A DNA stretch of 5,391 bases, taken from positions 1 to 5,391 of the forward strand of contig JAEDLN010000164.1 of the NCBI GenBank assembly GCA_016295275.1, in the 5' to 3' direction. Positions 1 through 5,249 of the stretch are shown piece after piece. Origin of the DNA: Kiritimatiellia bacterium (GTDB lineage: Bacteria > Verrucomicrobiota > Kiritimatiellia > RFP12 > UBA3636). The first letter of the stretch is position 1; each line of letters begins with the position of its first letter. Below the pieces are notes generated by a model. It saw only the letters and a list, made by a program, of their open reading frames with translations. It did no database searches and was not told the DNA's origin. The translations under genes were made by a program, and so were the position numbers.

Positions 1-30
1 AATGCGCGCGGGGCCAACTGCGTTATTTAG

Positions 31-537
31 GTTTATTGGATAGGAGATGGGAATTTAGGACTTCCATCGTTGTTTGCTTTTTTGTCTGGAAAAAGCGACG
101 GGGTCCCAATCCCAGTTCCACTGAGTTTATCAATCGTGCAATACGGGTTTCTTTTGATGACATATTTCCTCGTTTTTCGAAAGAAACATTTTTCAGTCTC
201 AGCATGGATTCTCGGTCTATTTCTTTCTTTACTCATTGTACTGCTGTTTGCCCCGATTTCTTGGACCCATTACATTTTGCTTTTGCTTCCATTCTTTCCT
301 ACTTGCCTCAAACTAAACACAGGAAGGAAACTTTTGTCTCTATATTGTATTGGGTGGAGTTTGGTATGGTTCCCAATTGGCAACATGATAAAGTATTTAT
401 GTAAACTCCCCATCCTTGGATATGGGCGGACACTGGGGTATATTTGTCTTCTTATTTGGGGGTTATTCACCTTATGGAACTTGTCCGAAGATATCCTACA
501 AAAGGAATTATCTAACCTGGATTCCCGACACGCATGA
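31..537 (+). pseudogene. C-terminal remnant of a GT87/DUF2029-like membrane glycosyltransferase
   Basis: The open frame from 31 to the TGA at 535-537 encodes about 168 residues of a multi-pass inner-membrane protein. Hydrophobic segments lie roughly at codons 29-42, 50-70, 73-84, 97-112 and 125-140. Two stretches recall the GT87/DUF2029 family of polyprenyl-phosphate-mannose-dependent mannosyltransferases: GNLGLPSLFAFLSG near the start and FAPISWTHYILLLLPFF in the middle. This assignment is from memory of the family. GT87 proteins are usually about 400 residues, so more than half is missing. An in-frame TAG at 28-30 closes the frame just before the first family-like residues. A TTG at 70 could be called as a start but would cut off recognisable sequence. 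I therefore read it as a 5'-truncated or frameshifted gene. The segment is clearly AT-richer than what follows, with many TTT and ATT codons. Assembly error or a neighbouring frame outside the window could also explain the broken start. Confidence 0.55.
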
Positions 538-1228
538 CAACGCGGTCTTTGCAACGGGTACATTCATGGCCTCGTAAATCTTGATTTGAAGTTCGAGCCG
601 TTCGCAGAAGTCGGATTTCGCCCGGAAATCTCAAGTAATTCTATGATTCCGGCTCGACCGACAGGCTTTGAAGCGTGTCGTCTTCGAAAAGCCCCGTGCT
701 CTGCATGTGTTTCTTGGTGCGTGAGAGGATAATCGGGATGCCGAAGTGCTTCCCGCCCCCTCGTATTCCTATCAAAAACTCTTTCGGCTCAATCGCCTCC
801 GTACACGATGCTCAGCCTCGCACCGCGCCACGACGTATGGCGGCGACGGAAAGCCGAGGAGACGACCCGGCCGCCATGCTTCGCGCCCTACACGCTATCG
901 CCCCCAGCCGCTGCCCGCGTCATGTTGGGAGCAGGAGGGGCAGGCCGATACAGCGTCTGCGATACCGCAGTTCATGACGGTCTGAACGCCGATGGTGGCA
1001 AATTCGGATATCTGGATTGACGAAAATGCCCGCGCGAACGTCGTCATGACTGTACCGAATGAAACCAATTACCCTCGACGACACTGTCAGATACGATCGC
1101 ACTCGCCGTTCTCATCGAGTGCGCACAATCAACAGTGCCTCAACAGAACCGTGCTGCGTGTGAACAACTGCCGCCTACTGACGAAGCGGTGCGACAGATC
1201 GCCTTACGCGAACGATACGCCACCAAAC
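538..1228. other. gene-poor region with possible decayed minus-strand coding fragments
   Basis: No intact gene is convincing here. On the minus strand three short frames look protein-like: 630-508 (40 codons, contains RLELQIKIYEAMNVPVAKTA), 811-641 (56 codons, contains HFGIPIILSRTKKHMQSTGL) and 1047-895 (50 codons from an ATG, contains CGIADAVSACPSCSQ with a CxxC pair). They lie in different frames and are separated by stops, as expected of a decayed gene or genes, but I could not name a family. Between them is a GC-rich block with an 8-bp inverted repeat (837-844 and 870-877). Further on is a hairpin at 1098-1123 with arms CGCACTCG and CGAGTGCG and a 10-nt loop. No promoter or RNA gene was recognised. 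Confidence 0.4.
837..877. repeat. GC-rich inverted repeat in the left gene-poor region
   Basis: The arms ATGGCGGC (837-844) and GCCGCCAT (870-877) are exact reverse complements separated by 25 nt. Just to the right, on the minus strand, lies GTAGGGCGCGA, an 11-mer also present on the plus strand at 5346-5356 in the hairpin tract at the right edge. ATGGCGG also recurs twice in that tract. This suggests related GC-rich dispersed sequence, but the shared words are short and could be chance in GC-rich DNA. Confidence 0.35.
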
Positions 1229-1230
1229 AA

Positions 1231-1266
1231 AAAACATCCCCGATTCAGAAAATCGGGGATGTTTTT
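1231..1266 (-). terminator. bidirectional intrinsic terminator after ilvC
   Basis: A 15-bp perfect stem (arms 1231-1245 and 1252-1266 or one base to the left, core CATCCCCGATT / AATCGGGGATG) closes a loop of about five bases and is bordered by A-run and T-run on both sides. It starts 22 nt beyond the ilvC TAA on the minus strand, so it terminates ilvC. The symmetric A/T flanks mean it would also stop any transcript entering from the left on the plus strand. Confidence 0.92.
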
Positions 1267-1288
1267 CTTAGTTGAGCAAGAACGGAAC

Positions 1289-2395
1289 TTACTGAACCTT
1301 GCGACCGCCAACGCCGGCAGCCGTCTTGGCACCCTCGTGCTCCGGCTCATGCGGACGAAGCGAACGAACGGTCGCCGCAGCCTTCCAGCACTCGGAATCG
1401 CGCATGGCCGTGAGCTTCTTCTCAAGAGAATCCTTGTAGTTCTTCTTTCCGCAGTCGCGAATCACTTCCTTGCACTCCGTGCGGTTGGTGACGGACTTGT
1501 AGAGATCCTTGAAGACAGGAAGAAGGGCCTTCTTGAAAATCGGACGCCACTTGAGCGCACCATGCTGAGCCGTGGCAGAGCAGTTGCGATACATCCAATC
1601 CATGCCATTCTCATCGACGAGACGAATCAAGGACTGCGTAAGCTCTTCGCAAGACTCGTTGAAAGCCTCCGACGGCGTGTGGCCATTCTTGCGGAGAACT
1701 TCGTACTGCGCCTCGATCATCGCGCAGAGGCAGCCCATCAGAGAGCCACGCTCGCCCGTAAGATCGGAGGAAACTTCCTTGTGGAAAGTGGTCGGGAAAA
1801 GATAGCCGGAACCGACGGCAATGCCACATGCAAGCGTGCGATCCATCGCCTTGCCGGTTGCGTCCTGAAAAACAGCATAGGAGGAGTTGATGCCGGCACC
1901 GCTGAGGAAGTTGCGGCGGACATTCAGACCCGAGCCCTTCGGTGCAACCATGATGACGTCAATGTCTTCCGGCGGAATGATGCCCGTCTGCTCTTTGTAC
2001 TCGATTCCAAAGCCATGGGAGAAGTAAAGAGCCTTGCCCTTGGTCAAGAACGGCTTGATTTTCGGCCACTGTTCGACCTGTGCGGCATCCGTCACGAGGA
2101 ACATGACAATCGTTCCCTTTTCGGCGGCTTCCTCAAGAGAAAAGAGCGTCTTTCCCGGAACCCATCCATCCTTGATGGCACGCGCCCAAGAGCTGTTCGG
2201 CTTATCCGATTTGCGCTGGCCGACAATGACATTGAATCCGTTGTCACGCATATTCAAGGCTTGTGCAGGACCCTGAACGCCATAACCGAGAACCGCAATC
2301 GTCTCCTTCTTCAGGACGCGACGAGCCTTGGCCATTGAAAATTCTTTACGGGTAGTAACTTCTTCCATTACTCCGCCAAAATCAATCTGTGCCAC
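1289..2395 (-). CDS. ilvC: ketol-acid reductoisomerase (NADP+)
   Basis: Cytoplasmic enzyme of valine, isoleucine and leucine synthesis; it isomerises and reduces 2-acetolactate or 2-aceto-2-hydroxybutyrate with NADPH and Mg2+. The 368-residue product shows the Rossmann motif GYGVQG (37-42), a cofactor loop GQRKSDK (59-65) whose R61, K62 and S63 probably hold the NADPH phosphate, SHGFG (126-130) with the active-site His127, and APKGSG (151-156). Metal ligands are Asp211 and Glu215 in DLTGERG and Glu247 and Glu251 in FNESCEE; Ser273 lies in CSATAQHGA. All key residues are present, so it should be active. The length fits a form with a single knotted domain rather than the ~490-residue enterobacterial type. 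The N-terminus MAQIDFGG resembles the Bacteroidota/PVC form. It starts at GTG, chosen because AGGAG lies 7 nt upstream and homologues share this N-terminus. It lies 44 nt downstream of tRNA-Gln on the same strand and ends before a strong terminator. Confidence 0.97.
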   Translation of the reverse strand: MAQIDFGGVMEEVTTRKEFSMAKARRVLKKETIAVLGYGVQGPAQALNMRDNGFNVIVGQRKSDKPNSSWARAIKDGWVPGKTLFSLEEAAEKGTIVMFLVTDAAQVEQWPKIKPFLTKGKALYFSHGFGIEYKEQTGIIPPEDIDVIMVAPKGSGLNVRRNFLSGAGINSSYAVFQDATGKAMDRTLACGIAVGSGYLFPTTFHKEVSSDLTGERGSLMGCLCAMIEAQYEVLRKNGHTPSEAFNESCEELTQSLIRLVDENGMDWMYRNCSATAQHGALKWRPIFKKALLPVFKDLYKSVTNRTECKEVIRDCGKKNYKDSLEKKLTAMRDSECWKAAATVRSLRPHEPEHEGAKTAAGVGGRKVQ

Positions 2396-2402
2396 GGGAA
2401 TA

Positions 2403-2407
2403 CTCCT
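2403..2407 (-). promoter_or_regulatory. Shine-Dalgarno site deciding the GTG start of ilvC
   Basis: Reading on the minus strand, AGGAG is followed by 7 nt and then GTG at 2395. The first in-frame ATG is codon 10, and GGCGGAG in front of it is itself coding sequence for the conserved FGGV. Site, spacing and the family-like N-terminus together favour the GTG. Confidence 0.8.
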
Positions 2408-2439
2408 AATGCTAAGGATGCCTTCGATAAGAAAAAAAT

Positions 2440-2513
2440 TGGTTGCCTCGCTAGGATTCGAACCTAGACAAACTGATCCAGAGTCAGTTGTGCTACCGTT
2501 ACACCACGAGGCA
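2440..2513 (-). tRNA. tRNA-Gln, anticodon CUG, CCA encoded
   Basis: Full cloverleaf on the minus strand. The acceptor stem TGCCTCG / CGAGGCA has 7 bp. The D stem is GTGT / GCAC with AACGGTA as loop. The anticodon stem ACTGA / TCAGT closes the loop CTCTGGA, giving anticodon CTG, which reads CAG (Gln). The variable loop is TTGT. The T arm is CTAGG / CCTAG with loop TTCGAAT. The discriminator base is A and CCA is encoded at 2442-2440. The 5' end lies about 7 nt after the predicted transcription start. Seven T residues follow one base after the CCA, and the ilvC start codon is 44 nt further on, so the tRNA is probably cut out of a tRNA-ilvC transcript by RNase P and 3' processing. Confidence 0.95.
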
Positions 2514-2526
2514 ATGTTGAGGCAGA

Positions 2527-2555
2527 ATTATAGGTAAACAAATTTGAGAACGCAA
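2527..2555 (-). promoter_or_regulatory. sigma70-type promoter for tRNA-Gln and probably ilvC
   Basis: On the minus strand a perfect -10 box TATAAT (2532-2527) is preceded by a 17-nt spacer and TTGCGT (2555-2550), which matches three of six -35 consensus bases. The expected start near 2520 leaves a leader of about 7 nt before the tRNA. No separate promoter is visible in the 44 nt between the tRNA and ilvC, which suggests that it serves both. Confidence 0.75.
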
Positions 2556-2986
2556 GCGTTTTTTTCTTTTCGTCACGTTCTTCGCAAAAGCGGAGTCGAT
2601 TTTCCTTTCTTTTTCCCATCGAACGGGTTGCAAAGAACGGCTGAGGCGAGAGACAATCGACACAAATCCGGTTTGACGAAAACAAGAGAGAAACTCCTAT
2701 CGATATGCCAGCGCTCCCGCACGAATGTTTCGCATTCGACCGGGAACATAGGGGACACCCCGTCAAAGCCCGTTTCCGAAAACGATGACGCATGCCGATC
2801 CGTTCTTCTTCGTAGGTGAAAGAATGGAAGAAACGCGATAGAATCGCTTTCGCCTACCCTCGCACCATTCGCCGATTCCCGTCTTCCGATTCGGTTCATC
2901 TGCGCACGGTCCGTTGCCGCGCACTACGGTTCAGTCCGGAAAAGAGACTGAAACGACGGAAGATTTGAAATTCCCGGTGGAATACG
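2556..2986. other. intergenic region between the tRNA promoter and the GNAT gene
   Basis: No gene is convincing in these 431 nt. The longest frames (for example minus strand 2899-2573) are low-complexity in character, lack a ribosome site and match nothing I know. Small hairpins are present at 2835-2847 (GCGAT / ATCGC) and at 2930-2952 (TTCAGTC / GACTGAA, 9-nt loop). The second lies 34 nt before the GNAT start and would be in its leader if transcription begins upstream. No clear -10/-35 pair for the GNAT gene was found. Confidence 0.5.
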
Positions 2987-3490
2987 ATGAAAATAGAATT
3001 CAAAAAAATAACCGATTTTCATAGAGGGATTTTGTACGATATTTTGTCGGATGCATATTCGTTTGACAAAAGGTATGCCATCTGTTGGAACAAAAACTGG
3101 AAGCAGGCGGACGACTTTTTCTTCGACAATCCCACTATTGCCGACGCATATGGGTTCGTAACTTGCTATAACGGGGAACCGATCGGCTTTATCTGTTGGG
3201 ACCCGAGGAACCGCCCCGAATATGTCGAAATAGGGCACAATGGCATTCGAACAGCATACAAGGGAAATGGATTTGGGAAACTCCAACTATGCGAGGCGAT
3301 TCGGCGCATAAAAGAAGATGACGGACTGAAAGAAATCCGAGTCAAAACCAATCGGAATCTTCTTGCACCGAAGAATTACGAACGTGTCGGCTTTGTTCTC
3401 TGCGATACGGAAGAAAACAATGGTGAGGCCGCTTTTTCGGGTGACTATTTGTACTACAAAATCCGACTGAAATCGTCTGAACGAAACTAG
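2987..3490 (+). CDS. GNAT-family N-acetyltransferase
   Basis: A 167-residue single-domain protein of normal GNAT length; such enzymes move an acetyl group from acetyl-CoA to an amine, and the substrate cannot be read from sequence. The acetyl-CoA pyrophosphate loop (motif A) is the KGNGFG segment at 92-97, inside a strand-loop-helix that starts at GIRTAYKG (86-93) and runs through LCEAIRRI. GFICWDP (67-73) is the typical central strand, and APKNYERVGF (127-136) is the motif B region with the conserved Tyr-x-x-x-Gly-Phe. The ATG at 2987 has a modest GGTGG site 6 nt upstream. The gene stands alone and is convergent with exbD. It is AT-richer than ilvC and exbBD, with many ATA, AAA and TTT codons, which suggests transfer. 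The pattern recalls GNATs I associate with Clostridia, a weak impression only. Confidence 0.85.
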   Translation: MKIEFKKITDFHRGILYDILSDAYSFDKRYAICWNKNWKQADDFFFDNPTIADAYGFVTCYNGEPIGFICWDPRNRPEYVEIGHNGIRTAYKGNGFGKLQLCEAIRRIKEDDGLKEIRVKTNRNLLAPKNYERVGFVLCDTEENNGEAAFSGDYLYYKIRLKSSERN

Positions 3491-3691
3491 AAGAAACCTG
3501 TCCCCCTCGTTCGTCTGGCGCAATCTGCGGCGCCTGCACCAAGTGCGATGTGCTCGTACCCTGTCCCCGGAATGAGGCCCAATTTCCATACCGGTCTCCG
3601 TTTCGGAAGGGCACGATACTTGGGTCGTCAGGGTCTGTCGAACCTCCCGCCCCACGCCGCCACACTCTTCCGGCTGGCGGCACGTCTCCGC
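3491..3691. other. intergenic region between convergent GNAT and exbD genes
   Basis: About 200 nt without an assigned gene. A plus-strand frame is open from 3481 onward and carries a cysteine cluster at 3526-3567 (C-GA-C-TK-C-DVLVP-CP), but it has no supported start and runs into the antisense of exbD. An inverted repeat GCCGCCA (3656-3662) / TGGCGGC (3675-3681) with a 12-nt loop lies beyond the exbD terminator. No clear terminator for the GNAT gene is visible. Confidence 0.4.
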
Positions 3692-3727
3692 AAAAAGAAC
3701 GGACCCTCCCGCTGTTCGCAGGAGGGT
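3692..3727 (-). terminator. intrinsic terminator of the exbB-exbD operon
   Basis: On the minus strand the arms ACCCTCC (3727-3721) and GGAGGGT (3709-3703) form a 7-bp stem, with an A-C mismatch and two further GC pairs above it and a 5-nt loop. A TTCTTTTTG tract follows (five T at 3696-3692). It begins 39 nt after the exbD stop, which fits the end of the operon. Confidence 0.8.
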
Positions 3728-3766
3728 TCGAAGAAAAGAAGCGAAAAACGCTACACGTCCCGTCTG

Positions 3767-4231
3767 TCAATTTTGGACAGTCGCCGGAGGAGGCTCGTTG
3801 GCATCGGACTCTGCCGCGCCATCCGTCATCTCCGTCGCAAAAGAGATATTCCAAATATCCGATTTCGCGCAGGTATTCATGACATTCAGGATATGCTCGT
3901 AGGGCGTCGCCTTGTCGGCCCGAAGCACAACCGGCTGCCCCGGAAAGTTCTTCGCCAGAATAAGGCACTTTTCGCCCAATTCCTCCAGCGTCAAGACACG
4001 CTGGTTGACCTGAATCACGCCATCCCGGTTCAAATTGATGATGATTTCACCGGGCAAACGCTGCTCCGGTGATGTTGCCGCGTCCGCCGTCGGAAGTTGA
4101 ATGTTGATCTCGCTCTCCCACTGGGAATAGACCGACGTGGTCACGAAAAAGCACAGCAAGAGAAAGACTACATCCATCATAGGCGTTATCTGAAAGCTGG
4201 GAAGCCCGCTACCGCTTTTCGAAAATTTCAT
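3767..4231 (-). CDS. exbD: ExbD/TolR-family proton-channel subunit
   Basis: A 154-residue inner-membrane protein, close to the usual ~140. A short cytoplasmic N-terminus (1-14) leads into one membrane helix (about 19-37). This starts with the family signature ITPMMDVVFLLLCFF, whose Asp20 corresponds to the essential proton-carrying aspartate of ExbD (Asp25 in E. coli). The periplasmic domain follows (40-135), with LRADKATPYEHILNVMNTC (103-121) matching the typical 'aD....y..v..vm' end of the family. The tail 136-154 is acidic and proline-rich. With ExbB it forms the channel that turns proton flow into work on a TonB- or TolA-like protein. Its ATG overlaps the exbB stop as ATGA, so translation is probably coupled. 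No tonB or tolA gene follows; a terminator lies downstream. Whether it serves TonB-type uptake, Tol or another ExbBD use cannot be told from sequence. Confidence 0.93.
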   Translation of the reverse strand: MKFSKSGSGLPSFQITPMMDVVFLLLCFFVTTSVYSQWESEINIQLPTADAATSPEQRLPGEIIINLNRDGVIQVNQRVLTLEELGEKCLILAKNFPGQPVVLRADKATPYEHILNVMNTCAKSDIWNISFATEMTDGAAESDANEPPPATVQN

Positions 4232-4983
4232 TCTGTTTTTTCCTCATCGGAACGAGGCAACAGCAACAACTGCAAAACCTCGGAACCACGGCATTCCAAG
4301 ACAGCCGAAAGACGACGGGCGACGCGACGGAAAATCGCGTAGAAAACGGCACAGGGAACGGCAATCACCAGTCCGAAAATGGTCGTGACAAGTGCCATGG
4401 ATACGCCGTTGGCCAATACGACCGGACGAGCCGCCGAGACATCGCCAACCGCATGAAACGCCGTCAGCATGCCAATCACCGTACCGAGCAAGCCAATCAT
4501 CGGAGCAATCGAGGAAATATCCAGAAGCCATTCCGAACGTCCATCCATTCGTGCCGCTTGGCGCGCACCTTCGCCTTCAATCGCATCTTCGATAATGGAG
4601 GCGATTGTCGAAGGATCCTTTTCGCTCAAATTGGTAACGGCGTCGATACCCGCCATCGCAATATGGGAAAACGCGCAATGGTGATAGTCGCAAATGCGCC
4701 GCGCTTCCTGCAGCTTTCCCTTCTGCAGCGTATCGGTGACATCGCGCACGATCGCACGCGGCGCCACGGCACCTTCCCGCAAAACGACCGCAAGGTACAG
4801 CACCATGGAAATCGCGAAAATCGAAACGGCAAGCAGAACCCACATGATGATGCCACCTTGCTGGAAAAGCTGGCCAAGTGTCGGCACTGCATTCGAATCA
4901 GAGACGGCCGCAGAAGCTTCTTGCGCGGACGTGAACGCAACCGAAGCGAGAAACGCAGATGCGGAGGAGAGCAATAACTTCAT
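4228..4983 (-). CDS. exbB: MotA/TolQ/ExbB-family proton-channel subunit
   Basis: A 251-residue inner-membrane protein. It has a signal-peptide-like N-terminus (1-20, ending FTSAQ), a short likely periplasmic stretch, and three membrane helices at about 45-68, 152-180 and 193-218. A cytoplasmic domain lies between the first two. SIAPMIGLLGTVIGMLTAF (158-176) is the hallmark of the MotA/TolQ/ExbB domain, and GVSMALVTTIFGLVIAVP (193-210) is the third helix. The threonines in GLLGT (Thr168) and VTT (200-201), which line the channel in ExbB, are present. The glutamate usual at 'I-x-E-A-L' (Glu176 of E. coli ExbB) is Met196 here. The ATG has GGAG 5 nt upstream and a promoter about 35 nt before it. 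It partners with the overlapping exbD; an N-terminal signal segment is common in ExbB variants with an extra periplasmic part. TolQ is the alternative name. Confidence 0.92.
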   Translation of the reverse strand: MKLLLSSASAFLASVAFTSAQEASAAVSDSNAVPTLGQLFQQGGIIMWVLLAVSIFAISMVLYLAVVLREGAVAPRAIVRDVTDTLQKGKLQEARRICDYHHCAFSHIAMAGIDAVTNLSEKDPSTIASIIEDAIEGEGARQAARMDGRSEWLLDISSIAPMIGLLGTVIGMLTAFHAVGDVSAARPVVLANGVSMALVTTIFGLVIAVPCAVFYAIFRRVARRLSAVLECRGSEVLQLLLLPRSDEEKTE

Positions 4984-5010
4984 AAGAACTCCGGAATAAA
5001 GACTGCTCAG

Positions 5011-5039
5011 AGTCTAGCAAAAGCCTTTCACATGAGCAA
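5011..5039 (-). promoter_or_regulatory. probable sigma70-type promoter for exbB-exbD
   Basis: On the minus strand TTGCTC (5039-5034), a 17-nt spacer and TAGACT (5016-5011) form a promoter, and TGC directly before the -10 gives it an extended -10 element. The start would be near 5004, leaving a leader of about 20 nt with the GGAG site. The -10 matches four of six consensus bases and the -35 three of six. Confidence 0.55.
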
Positions 5040-5249
5040 CCGGCGATTTTCGAACAGACTTATCCCCCATTATTTTCGTGTAAGCTTCATTGCCTCGCAC
5101 GTGCCCCGTCGGAACCCTCTATAGTGCCTGCAGTGGCTCACAACTGCCTGCCGAGGCTCCCGGCCTTTCTATTCATCCCGTCCAAAAACTCTTTGTGCGA
5201 AACATTCGCGCTCCATTACGCACCGCACGTTACCGCACGCGTACGATAC
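5040..5249. other. intergenic region upstream of exbB
   Basis: No gene is seen. The sequence contains a duplicated TGCCTGC (near 5126 and 5145) and a tandem ACCGCACG with 10-bp spacing (5222-5229 and 5232-5239), and becomes GC-rich toward the repeat tract at the right edge. Nothing in it looks like a structured RNA. Confidence 0.4.

Noticed and set aside
992..2338. 448-codon plus-strand open frame
   Set aside because: It is antisense to ilvC, whose protein has every family motif, and its product has no recognisable domain. It is a shadow frame.
2547..2575. Plus-strand mini-hairpin (AACG-CAAG-CGTT) followed by seven T
   Set aside because: The stem is only 4 bp and no plus-strand gene lies upstream; the sequence overlaps the -35 region of the tRNA promoter.
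2573..2899. 108-codon minus-strand open frame in the gap before the GNAT gene
   Set aside because: No ribosome site, no familiar motif, and it overlaps equally long frames on the other strand. The tRNA promoter's upstream region lies at its end.
3342..3968. 208-codon minus-strand open frame spanning the GNAT/exbD junction
   Set aside because: It is out of frame with exbD and antisense to the GNAT gene, both clearly real, and it passes through the exbBD terminator.
5120..5125. TATAGT as a plus-strand -10 box
   Set aside because: No -35 at proper spacing and no plus-strand gene follows it in the window.
5150..5170. GCCG / CGGC stem followed by CTTTCT as a plus-strand terminator
   Set aside because: The stem is too short, the T tract is weak and there is no plus-strand gene to end.
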